Below, one piece after another: positions 4,534 to 13,095 of a stretch of 15,267 bases of DNA. The stretch is from JAUVXY01 sp964392345 (GTDB lineage Bacteria > Actinomycetota > Humimicrobiia > Humimicrobiales > Humimicrobiaceae): positions 1 through 15,267 of the forward strand of contig CAYMPQ010000042.1 of assembly GCA_964392345.1 (NCBI GenBank), read 5' to 3'. A program made the translations under genes and the position numbers. The first letter of the stretch is position 1. Every line of letters begins with the position of its first letter. The notes under the pieces are model-generated. The model was not told where the DNA came from and ran no database searches. It was given only the letters and a program-made list of their open reading frames with translations.

Positions 4534-7500
4534 ATGCAAAGAACCAAAAAAATTAAGAGGTATGATTTTGGGAAAATAAAAAAAGTAATGGAAATGCCTC
4601 ACCTTCTGGACATACAAAACAAGTCTTTTGAGTGGTTTAAAGAAGAAGGGGTCTTCGAAGCATTAAAAGACATATCGCCCATTGAAGATTTTGCAGAAAA
4701 TATGTACCTGGAATTTATTAGCTGCCATTTTGGTGAAGCAAACGCTACGATAGATGTATGCAAAATGCAGGATATGACATATTCTGCTCCTCTTAAAGCA
4801 GTGGCTAAATTTGTTAACAGGGAAACTGGAGAAATTAAAGAGCAGGAAGTATTTATGGGCGATTTTCCGATGATAACCGAGAAGGGAACTTTTATTATTA
4901 ATGGTACAGAAAGAGTCGTTGTGTCTCAGTTGGTTCGTTCTCCCGGTGTATATTATAGTTCTGAGATTGATAAAAAAACTGAAAAAGAGTTATTCATGTG
5001 CAAAGTTATACCAACCAGAGGTTCATGGATAGAAATTGAGACTGACAAGAAAAATATGGCTTATGTGAGAATTGATAGAAAAAGGAAGTTCTTGCTAACA
5101 ATTTTCCTGAAAGCAGTTGGCTTTGGCAACAATGAAGATTTAATAAATATTTTTGGTCCCTATGATGGAACAGGCTGCATTAAGAATACTTTAGAAAAGG
5201 ATATTACAGAAAATGAAGAAGAAGCATTGATTGAAATTTATAAAAAGTTAAGACCGGGTGAACCACCAACTGTTGATAGTGGTAGAAATTTAATATATTC
5301 TTTATTTTTTAATTCTAAAAGGTATGACCTTGGTAAAGTTGGAAGATATAAACTGGACCAGAAACTTGATGAAGACGTGGATAAAAATATTTTAGGCAGG
5401 CTTGATGATATAGACAAAAAAATGAAAATAGGTTCAGATGGTTCAGAGAATAAAAATATCCTTAGCAGCAAGGATATTTTTCTAATAATAAAATATCTGA
5501 CTCAGCTTATTAGTGATTTAGGCAATGTAGACGATATTGATCATTTTGGTAATAGAAGAATTAGAAATATCGGGGAACTTATTCAGAACCAGGTAAGAAT
5601 TGGATTATCCAGAATGGAAAGAGTCGTAAAAGAGAGGATGACCACTCAGGATGTTGAAATGATTACTCCAAAGTCTCTAATAAATATAAGGCCTTTGGTT
5701 GCAAGCCTGAAAGAGTTTTTTGGGAGCGGACAGCTTTCACAATTTCTGGATCAAACCAATCCTTTGGCTGAGATAACACATAAAAGAAGACTAAGTGCTT
5801 TAGGTCCTGGAGGGTTAAGCAGAGAGAGAGCTGGTTTTGAAGTAAGAGATGTCCATTCTTCCCATTATGGAAGAATGTGCCCAATAGAAACTCCCGAAGG
5901 CCCTAATATTGGCCTTATTGGTTCTCTTGCTACTTATGGAAGATTAAACAAATTTGGGTTTATAGAGACTCCCTACAGAAAGGTTACAGGTGGTAAGTTA
6001 ACAGATAAAATAGATTTCTTGTCAGCTGATGAAGAAGAAAGTTATGTGATTGCACAGGCTACTGCAGATGTAGATGAAGACGGCAATTTTTTAGAAGAAA
6101 AGATGCTTGCCCGCTCAGGAGGAGAGGTAATATCGGTGGAATCAAACATGGTTGACTATATAGACATATCTCCGGAACAATTATTCAGTGCGGCAGCATC
6201 TTTAATACCATTTTTAGAACACGATGATGCGAACAGAGCTCTTATGGGTTCTAACATGCAGCGTCAGGCAGTTCCGCTAATTAATCCTGAACCTCCTCTT
6301 GTAGGAACAGGAATAGAGGAGAGAGCAGCCAGAGATAGCGGACAGTTAATATTAGCTTTAGACGATGGTATAGTTCAGGAAGTTTGTGCGGACTACATAA
6401 AAATTAAATATGCAAAAAGAAAAACTGTCATACATAATTTATATAAATTTAAGAGATCAAATCAGGGAACATGCATAAACCAGAGACCTCTTGTAGAAGA
6501 AAAGCAAAAGGTTAAAAAGGGCGATGTCATGGCAGATGGAACCTCTACGTGTGCAGGTGAATTGTCACTGGGCAGAAATTTGAAGGTAGCATTTATGCCA
6601 TGGGAAGGATATAACTATGAAGATGCAATTATAATTTCTGAAAGATTGGTTAAAGAAGATATATTGTCATCTATACATATATCCAAACACGAAGTTGAAG
6701 CAAGAACTACCAAACTTGGTCCGGAAGAAATAACCCGTGACATACCTAATGTAAATGAAGAATTACTTAAGAATTTAGATGAGCGCGGGATTATTAGAAT
6801 TGGTGCTGAAGTAAAACCTGGAGATGTACTTGTAGGAAAAATAACTCCGAAAGGCGAAACAGAGCTAACTGCTGAAGAAAAATTGCTTCGGGCTATTTTT
6901 GGGGAGAAGGCCAGAGAAGTAAGGGACAGCTCTCTCAAAGTTCCGCATGGGGAAAGTGGAGTAGTATTGGATGTCCAATTGTTTTCGAGGAAAAAAGGAT
7001 ATGATTTGCCGCCGGGTGTAAACACACTGGTAAGAGTTTATATTGCTAAAAAAAGAAAAATATCTGCAGGAGATAAGCTTGCAGGAAGACATGGAAACAA
7101 AGGTGTTGTATCTATAATTCTGCCTGAGGAGGATATGCCGTATCTTAAAGACGGAACTCCTGTAGATATAATATTTAACCCTTTAAGTGTTCCTTCCAGG
7201 ATGAACATTGGCCAAATTTTGGAAACGCATCTTGGCTGGGCAGCTCATGAAGGGTGGGACGATAAAAGCGAATATAAAACTGATGGAGGCTCTATTTATT
7301 GTGCAACGCCTATTTTTAATAGTGCAGGGGAGGAAGAGATAAAAGGGTTGCTTGTAAAGGCAGGTCTTCCTAAAGATGGAAAGGCTGCTTTACACGATGG
7401 TAGAAGCGGTGAAAAAATATCCGACGCTATAACTGTTGGATATATTTATGTAATGAAGCTTCTGCATTTGGTTGATGATAAAATTCATGCGAGATCCACA

Positions 7501-7860
7501 GGTCCTTACTCTTTGGTGACTCAACAACCATTGGGAGGAAAAGCTCAATTTGGAGGACAAAGGTTTGGAGAGATGGAAGTATGGGCTCTGGAGGCCTATG
7601 GTGCAGCTTATACATTGCAAGAAATGCTTACTATAAAATCGGATGATGTTGTTGGGCGTGTTAAAACCTATGAATCCATAGTAAAAGGAGAAAATATTGA
7701 AAAGCCCGGGATTCCAGAATCATTCAAAGTGTTGATCAAAGAAATGCAAAGTTTGGCGCTTGATGTAGAAGTATTATCTGAGGAAGGGAAAGAAGTTAAA
7801 ATAGTTAGTCAGGAAGATGAAATAATGAAGACTGTCAGGGAACTAGGAATTAATCTATAG
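4534..7860 (+). CDS. rpoB: DNA-directed RNA polymerase subunit beta
   Basis: The 1108-residue protein has the normal order of beta-subunit regions, from the N-terminal text (LLDIQNKSFEWF, then ISPIEDF) through the fork loop to the C-terminal clamp. It is shorter than E. coli beta (1342) because the large lineage inserts are absent. The rifampicin pocket is intact at residues 396-425 (SQFLDQTNPLAEITHKRRLS); D406, H416 and S421 correspond to E. coli D516, H526 and S531, the rifampicin-sensitive states. Active-site lysines K848 and K856 lie in the GDKLAGRHGNKG segment. ATG 4534 has GGAG at 4519-4522. The leader carries a promoter and duplicated motifs. rpoC follows after 35 bases as part of the same operon. 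Confidence 0.98.
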   Translation: MQRTKKIKRYDFGKIKKVMEMPHLLDIQNKSFEWFKEEGVFEALKDISPIEDFAENMYLEFISCHFGEANATIDVCKMQDMTYSAPLKAVAKFVNRETGEIKEQEVFMGDFPMITEKGTFIINGTERVVVSQLVRSPGVYYSSEIDKKTEKELFMCKVIPTRGSWIEIETDKKNMAYVRIDRKRKFLLTIFLKAVGFGNNEDLINIFGPYDGTGCIKNTLEKDITENEEEALIEIYKKLRPGEPPTVDSGRNLIYSLFFNSKRYDLGKVGRYKLDQKLDEDVDKNILGRLDDIDKKMKIGSDGSENKNILSSKDIFLIIKYLTQLISDLGNVDDIDHFGNRRIRNIGELIQNQVRIGLSRMERVVKERMTTQDVEMITPKSLINIRPLVASLKEFFGSGQLSQFLDQTNPLAEITHKRRLSALGPGGLSRERAGFEVRDVHSSHYGRMCPIETPEGPNIGLIGSLATYGRLNKFGFIETPYRKVTGGKLTDKIDFLSADEEESYVIAQATADVDEDGNFLEEKMLARSGGEVISVESNMVDYIDISPEQLFSAAASLIPFLEHDDANRALMGSNMQRQAVPLINPEPPLVGTGIEERAARDSGQLILALDDGIVQEVCADYIKIKYAKRKTVIHNLYKFKRSNQGTCINQRPLVEEKQKVKKGDVMADGTSTCAGELSLGRNLKVAFMPWEGYNYEDAIIISERLVKEDILSSIHISKHEVEARTTKLGPEEITRDIPNVNEELLKNLDERGIIRIGAEVKPGDVLVGKITPKGETELTAEEKLLRAIFGEKAREVRDSSLKVPHGESGVVLDVQLFSRKKGYDLPPGVNTLVRVYIAKKRKISAGDKLAGRHGNKGVVSIILPEEDMPYLKDGTPVDIIFNPLSVPSRMNIGQILETHLGWAAHEGWDDKSEYKTDGGSIYCATPIFNSAGEEEIKGLLVKAGLPKDGKAALHDGRSGEKISDAITVGYIYVMKLLHLVDDKIHARSTGPYSLVTQQPLGGKAQFGGQRFGEMEVWALEAYGAAYTLQEMLTIKSDDVVGRVKTYESIVKGENIEKPGIPESFKVLIKEMQSLALDVEVLSEEGKEVKIVSQEDEIMKTVRELGINL

Positions 7861-7895
7861 ATTAAAAGATTTAATTACAGGAGGATTTTTTAAAT

Positions 7896-10800
7896 ATGGC
7901 TATTAACATAGATGTAAATAATTTTGATGCTTTAAAAATAGGACTTGCTTCATCTGAAAAAATAAGAGCATGGTCCAATGGTGAAGTTAAAAAACCAGAA
8001 ACTATAAATTACAGGACTTTAAAACCTGAAAAAGATGGGTTGTTTTGCGAGAGGATATTTGGTCCCACAAAAGACTGGGAATGTTACTGTGGAAAATATA
8101 AAAGGGTGAGGTTTAAAGGAATTATTTGTGAAAGATGTGGTGTGGAAGTAACAAGGTCGAGTGTTAGAAGAGAAAGGATGGGTCACATAGAACTTGCATC
8201 TCCTGTTTCACATATATGGTTTTTTAAAGGCGTTCCAAGCAGGATGGGATATGTTCTGGATATAAGTCCCAAGGATTTGGAAAAGGTGCTCTATTTTGAT
8301 TCTTATATCATAACTTTTATAGATAAAGATAAAGTAGAAGCTGAGAGGGGTAACCTAAAGGAGCTTTACAAGAGCTCTTTGGAGAAGGCAAAAGAGGCAC
8401 ATGAGCTGAGAATTAAAGAAATTGAATTGAATAAAGATTATCTGATAGAAAAGAATGAGGAAGAAAATAGCAACATTGAGGAAACCGAAATTACCGGGGG
8501 CAACAAAATAATACCAGAAAAAGATTTAGGCGCTAAATTGGCCAAAATTAACAAAGAAATTGATAAATTACTTAACGAAGAAGAAGAAATATATCAGGAA
8601 GAAATAGATCTAACAAAAAGAGCTGAAACCTTCTTCCATAATTTAGAAGCCAAAATGCTGGTTTCAGACGAGAATTTATTTAAGAAGATGAGAGAAATGT
8701 ACAGCTCCTATTTTGGGGGTGGCATGGGGGCTGAAGCCGTAAAAGATCTTCTCAAAAATCTGGACTGCAAAGAGGAGGCAGAAAAATTACGAGCTGTTAT
8801 AAAAAAATCTAAAGGACAAAAAAGAATCAGGGCTATAAAGAGATTGAAAATAATATCTTCTTTCGTGAATTCCGATAATAAACCAGAATATATGATTTTA
8901 GATATTCTTCCTGTTATCCCCCCTGACCTCAGGCCAATGGTTCAATTGGATGGAGGAAGGTTTGCAACTTCTGATTTGAATGATTTATACAGAAGAGTGA
9001 TTAACAGGAATAATAGGTTAAAGAAGCTTTTAGAACTAGGTGCTCCTGAAATAATTATTAATAATGAGAAAAGGATGCTCCAGGAGGCTGTAGATGCTCT
9101 GTTTGACAATGGAAGAAGAGGAAGGGCGGTTCTCGGAGCAGGGAATAGGCCTCTTAAATCTTTAAGCGAGATGCTTAAGGGCAAACAGGGTAGATTCAGA
9201 CAAAATTTATTAGGTAAAAGAGTCGATTATTCAGGCAGATCAGTTATTGTAGTTAATCCTAATTTAAAGTTAGAACAATGCGGATTGCCTAAAAAAATTG
9301 CGTTGGAACTTTTTAAGCCTTTTGTTATGAAAAGACTTGTGGATAAAGGGTTTGCCCAAAATATAAAGGGTTCCAAGGCTATGGTAGATAGAGAAAGCGA
9401 AGAAGTATGGGATATCCTGGAAGATGTAATAAAAAATCACCCTGTTCTTCTAAATAGAGCTCCTACTCTTCACAGATTGGGCATACAGGCATTCATGCCT
9501 ATACTTGTCGAGGGCAAGGCTATACAGATACATCCTTTGGTATGTCCGCCTTTTAATGCTGACTTTGATGGTGACCAGATGGCTATTCATGTTCCTTTGT
9601 CAAATGAAGCAAAGGCTGAGTGTATGATTTTAATGTTATCAACAAATAATATTTTATCGCCTGCAAATGGGGAGCCAGTTACTATTCCTTCCCAGGATGT
9701 GGTTTTAGGAATTTATTACCTGACTTCAGAGAGAAACAAATCAAGAGGTAGCGAGAAATTTTATTCCAGCGCTGGGAAAGCTCTTTTGGATTATGAATAT
9801 GGACTGGTCACACTGCATACTCCGATCAAGGTTATAATTGACGGGAAGGTGCTAAGAACTACTATAGGCAAAATAATATTTAATGAATCCCTTCCTGAAG
9901 GATATAAATTTGTAAATGAAGAGGTAAATAAAAAAGAGCTTATTCATATTATTTCTGATTGTATTAGTAAATATCCTTTACATATTGTTGTAGAGATGTT
10001 GGATTCCATCAAAAAAGCGGGATTTAAGTATGCTACTAAATCAAGTTTGACGATAGGAATTGATGATATTGTCGTTCCGCCTGAAAAGAAAAAGATACTA
10101 AAAAGTGTTGAGGAAAAAATAGATAAGATTGAAGATTTTTATAAGCAAGGCAAGCTAACTGAGGGTGAAAGACACCAAAAGGTTATACAGATATGGTCTC
10201 AGGCTAATGAAAGTGTAGCGAGTGCTATGGAAAAGAATTTTGATAAATTAAATCCGGTTTATATGATGGCTACCTCAGGCGCTAGAGGAAACTTAAAGCA
10301 ACTGCGACAACTGGCTGGAATGAGAGGGCTGGTGGCAAATGCAAGGGGGGATATCATAGATAGACCTATAAAATCTAACTTCAGAGAAGGATTAAGCGTT
10401 CTGGAATACTTTATATCCACCCATGGTGCCAGACAAGGGCTGGCAGATACTGCACTTAGAACTGCAGATTCAGGATATTTAACCAGAAGACTTGTTGATG
10501 TTGCACAGGATATCATAGTCAGGATTGCTGATTGTGAAACAGATAACGGAATAGATCTTTATGTTCTTACTCTTGAGGGAAACCCTAATACTAATTTGAT
10601 TGGAAGAATTTGTTCGGAGGATATGAAAAACCCAAAAACGAAAAAGGATATAATCAAAAATGGGGAAGAAATTACAGAAAAGCATCTGCATAAACTAATC
10701 CATGCCAATATAGAAAGTGCGAAAGTCCGTTCTGCTCTAACCTGTGAAGCTGAATCTGGAATATGCCAGAAGTGTTACGGCCGTGATCTGGCAACAGGAA

Positions 10801-12053
10801 AACTTATAAATATTGGCGAAGCGGTTGGCATTATAGCTGCACAATCAATTGGTGAGCCCGGCACACAGCTAACCATGCGTACTTTCCATACCGGTGGTGT
10901 GGCAAGCACAGTTATTCAGAGAAATATAAAATCCCCGGTAAATGGAAAACTTGTTTTGCAAAAGAAACTGTTAGATGAGCTTAATATAAAAGAGGAGGAT
11001 TTTACAGAAGAGGGTACAGATGAAACTATGGAAATTAACATAGAGGACATTACTTACAAATTGGAATTTCAAGTAGAAATGGAAAGAGGGGATATAGTAG
11101 ACATAATTATACCAAAGGGTGAAGTACTCCATATTAAAAGAAATATAAATCTGAAGGCAGGAGATGATTTTGCAAAATTAATCCTTACGGCTAAGAGGAA
11201 GACATATGTTCATAAGCATGAAAAAACTTTTGAGGGAATTGATATTACAAGTGGTTTGCCAAGAGTTGTAGAACTGTTTGAGGCTCGAAGGCCTAAAGGG
11301 TATGCATATATAGCTGATATTTCCGGGGAAGTTATAATAGAGGATATTGATTCAAAATTCATAAGGCTTACTATTAGGAGCAAAGATGGTGATCAAGAAA
11401 AGATCTACCAGGTTCCAAAAAGAACAAATTTAAGAGTAAAAAATGGTGATAAGGTAACCGCCGGCGATCAGCTGACAGAAGGACCCAAAAATCCACATGA
11501 TGTTCTGGAGATAAGCGGAACCAAGGCATGTGAACAGTATTTGGTTAAAGAAATACAGAATGTATATGGGGCCCAGGGTGTTGAAATCAATGATAAACAT
11601 ATAGAAGTAATAGTAAGACAGATGTTAAGAAAAGTCACAATAATAGATCCCGGAGATAGTGAATTTTTGCCAGGGCAGGTAGTGGATAGGCTTGTTTTTG
11701 AAAAAGGAAATAAAAAATTAGCAGATGACGGCAAAAAATTAGCTTCTGCCAAGCAGAATTTAATGGGTATAACAAAATCTTCGCTGGCAACTGACAGTTT
11801 CCTGTCTGCTGCGTCTTTCCAAGAAACAACTAAAGTTTTAACAGATGCAGCTTTGGAAAATAAGATTGATAATTTATTGGGACTAAAAGAGAATGTTATA
11901 TTAGGCAAATCTATACCAGCAGGAACTGGTATGAAAGTGTATAGAGATATTGAGCTAACATACCCGGGCTATAAAGAGGAGAGTATAGATGAAATAGAAG
12001 CATTGCAGGATATTGGGGAGGAAGAGGAGAAAGGTTTAGAGATAAATATTTAG
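7896..12053 (+). CDS. rpoC: DNA-directed RNA polymerase subunit beta'
   Basis: The product is 1385 residues. The N-terminal zinc site has cysteines C63, C65, C78 and C81. A highly charged helical insert lies at about 140-245 (Lys/Glu-rich, probably coiled coil). The catalytic loop NADFDGDQMA has the metal-binding aspartates D556, D558 and D560. A second zinc site comprises C880, C950, C957 and C960. The trigger-loop region includes GEPGTQLTMRTFHTGG. The C-terminus ends in an acidic tail. The insert and the text that follows it (YFGGGMGAEAVKDLL, GQKRIRAIKRLK) resemble actinobacterial beta' from memory. AGGAGG at 7879-7884 precedes ATG 7896. It forms the catalytic core with RpoB. Confidence 0.98.
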   Translation: MAINIDVNNFDALKIGLASSEKIRAWSNGEVKKPETINYRTLKPEKDGLFCERIFGPTKDWECYCGKYKRVRFKGIICERCGVEVTRSSVRRERMGHIELASPVSHIWFFKGVPSRMGYVLDISPKDLEKVLYFDSYIITFIDKDKVEAERGNLKELYKSSLEKAKEAHELRIKEIELNKDYLIEKNEEENSNIEETEITGGNKIIPEKDLGAKLAKINKEIDKLLNEEEEIYQEEIDLTKRAETFFHNLEAKMLVSDENLFKKMREMYSSYFGGGMGAEAVKDLLKNLDCKEEAEKLRAVIKKSKGQKRIRAIKRLKIISSFVNSDNKPEYMILDILPVIPPDLRPMVQLDGGRFATSDLNDLYRRVINRNNRLKKLLELGAPEIIINNEKRMLQEAVDALFDNGRRGRAVLGAGNRPLKSLSEMLKGKQGRFRQNLLGKRVDYSGRSVIVVNPNLKLEQCGLPKKIALELFKPFVMKRLVDKGFAQNIKGSKAMVDRESEEVWDILEDVIKNHPVLLNRAPTLHRLGIQAFMPILVEGKAIQIHPLVCPPFNADFDGDQMAIHVPLSNEAKAECMILMLSTNNILSPANGEPVTIPSQDVVLGIYYLTSERNKSRGSEKFYSSAGKALLDYEYGLVTLHTPIKVIIDGKVLRTTIGKIIFNESLPEGYKFVNEEVNKKELIHIISDCISKYPLHIVVEMLDSIKKAGFKYATKSSLTIGIDDIVVPPEKKKILKSVEEKIDKIEDFYKQGKLTEGERHQKVIQIWSQANESVASAMEKNFDKLNPVYMMATSGARGNLKQLRQLAGMRGLVANARGDIIDRPIKSNFREGLSVLEYFISTHGARQGLADTALRTADSGYLTRRLVDVAQDIIVRIADCETDNGIDLYVLTLEGNPNTNLIGRICSEDMKNPKTKKDIIKNGEEITEKHLHKLIHANIESAKVRSALTCEAESGICQKCYGRDLATGKLINIGEAVGIIAAQSIGEPGTQLTMRTFHTGGVASTVIQRNIKSPVNGKLVLQKKLLDELNIKEEDFTEEGTDETMEINIEDITYKLEFQVEMERGDIVDIIIPKGEVLHIKRNINLKAGDDFAKLILTAKRKTYVHKHEKTFEGIDITSGLPRVVELFEARRPKGYAYIADISGEVIIEDIDSKFIRLTIRSKDGDQEKIYQVPKRTNLRVKNGDKVTAGDQLTEGPKNPHDVLEISGTKACEQYLVKEIQNVYGAQGVEINDKHIEVIVRQMLRKVTIIDPGDSEFLPGQVVDRLVFEKGNKKLADDGKKLASAKQNLMGITKSSLATDSFLSAASFQETTKVLTDAALENKIDNLLGLKENVILGKSIPAGTGMKVYRDIELTYPGYKEESIDEIEALQDIGEEEEKGLEINI

Positions 12054-12088
12054 CTGCAGAAATGGTACAAAAATGTGAAGAGTTTTTG

Positions 12089-12117
12089 TTGACATTTTAA
12101 GTTTATAATGATAATCT
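12089..12117 (+). promoter_or_regulatory. Promoter for the str operon (rpsL-rpsG-fusA-tuf)
   Basis: TTGACA (12089-12094) is followed after 17 bases by TAATCT (12112-12117), with TG at the extended -10 position. An additional TATAAT (12104-12109) lies only nine bases from the -35, as in the promoter before rpmG. Start near 12124 gives a leader of about 80 bases before rpsL. No terminator is seen after rpoC, so the operon may also be fed from rpoBC. Confidence 0.68.
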
Positions 12118-12205
12118 CTTTTTTCGTGCCTCCAAGAGAAGATGTAGTGGATTGGCAAGAAATTAAGTTTTTTAAATAAAAATTTTAGCGATAGGTCAGG
12201 TGGAT

Positions 12206-12577
12206 ATGCCTACAATAAATCAACTGGTAAGAAAAGGAAGAACAAGAATAAAGAAAAAGAGAAAAACTCCTGCTTTGCAGGGGAATTCCATTAAAAGAGG
12301 AGTGTGCCTCAGAGTTTATACAACCACTCCCAAAAAGCCTAATTCTGCTCTAAGAAAAGTTGCCCGAGTCAGGCTCACTAATGGGATAGAAGTAACAGCC
12401 TATATACCTGGAATAGGACATAATCTTCAGGAGCACTCTATAGTTTTAGTAAGAGGGGGGAGAGTAAAAGATCTCCCTGGCGTTAGATATAAAGTAATTA
12501 GAGGGGTACTGGATACAGCAGGTGTGGAAGACAGACGTGCAGCAAGGTCCAGGTATGGGGCAAAAAAACCGAAATAA
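12206..12577 (+). CDS. rpsL: 30S ribosomal protein S12
   Basis: The protein has 123 residues and begins PTINQLVRKGRTRIKKKRKT. It contains the decoding-centre loops TTTPKKPNSALRK and GGRVKDLPGVRY. K43 and K88 (E. coli K42 and K87 after Met removal) are the unmutated residues, consistent with streptomycin sensitivity. D89 is the position methylthiolated by RimO in many bacteria. S12 monitors codon-anticodon pairing in the A site. ATG 12206 matches the family start; an in-frame GTG two codons upstream (12200) falls within the ribosome site AGGTGG and is rejected. It opens the str operon; rpsG follows after 18 bases. Confidence 0.97.
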   Translation: MPTINQLVRKGRTRIKKKRKTPALQGNSIKRGVCLRVYTTTPKKPNSALRKVARVRLTNGIEVTAYIPGIGHNLQEHSIVLVRGGRVKDLPGVRYKVIRGVLDTAGVEDRRAARSRYGAKKPK

Positions 12578-12595
12578 TTATTAAGGAGTTATTAA

Positions 12596-13069
12596 ATGTC
12601 AAGAAAAAAAGGTAAGGCTCCAAAAAGGATGATTAAGCCGGATCCTATTTATAAAAGCAGAATAGTGACACAGATAATTAATAAAGTTTTGCTTAAGGGC
12701 AAAAAAGGTATAGCTGAAAATATTGTATACGGGGGTTTAAAGGTTTTAGAAGACAAGACCAAGGGAAACCCGTTAGAAGTGCTGGGTAAATGTATTGATA
12801 ATGTAAAGCCAGTGCTGGAAGTGAAATCAAGAAGAGTAGGGGGAGCAACATACCAGGTACCAGTGGAAGTTTCTCCTGACAGAGCTCTTACTCTGGCAAT
12901 TAGATGGATTGTTGGGTATGCAAGAGGTAGAAAAGAGAAGACAATGGAAAAAAGACTGGCTGGAGAAATTTTAGATGGTGCAAGCAATACTGGCAACAGC
13001 ATAAAGAAGAAAGAAGATTTACATAAAATGGCAGAGGCTAACAAAGCTTTTGCACATTACAGGTGGTAA
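12596..13069 (+). CDS. rpsG: 30S ribosomal protein S7
   Basis: The 157-residue protein begins SRKKGKAPKRMIKPDPIY and includes VKSRRVGGATYQVPVEV-type text (here EVKSRRVGGATYQVPVEV) and AIRWIVGYARGRKEKTM, all conserved in S7. It ends KAFAHYRW, the typical short bacterial tail. S7 binds the 16S rRNA 3' major domain, nucleates head assembly and lies near the E-site tRNA. AAGGAG at 12583-12588 sits seven bases before ATG 12596. In E. coli S7 represses the str operon by binding the rpsL-rpsG spacer; here that spacer is only 18 bases, so that mode is unlikely. fusA begins 26 bases downstream. Confidence 0.97.
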   Translation: MSRKKGKAPKRMIKPDPIYKSRIVTQIINKVLLKGKKGIAENIVYGGLKVLEDKTKGNPLEVLGKCIDNVKPVLEVKSRRVGGATYQVPVEVSPDRALTLAIRWIVGYARGRKEKTMEKRLAGEILDGASNTGNSIKKKEDLHKMAEANKAFAHYRW

Positions 13070-13095
13070 GGAATTAACAGGAGATTTGAAGAAAT

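Noticed and set aside
12115..12139. Inverted repeat TCTCTT/AAGAGA downstream of the rpsL promoter as an operator
   Set aside because: It is only 6 bp, low complexity, and overlaps the -10; no independent support.
12200..12202. GTG start for rpsL
   Set aside because: It lies inside the ribosome site; S12 proteins start at MPTINQL (ATG 12206).
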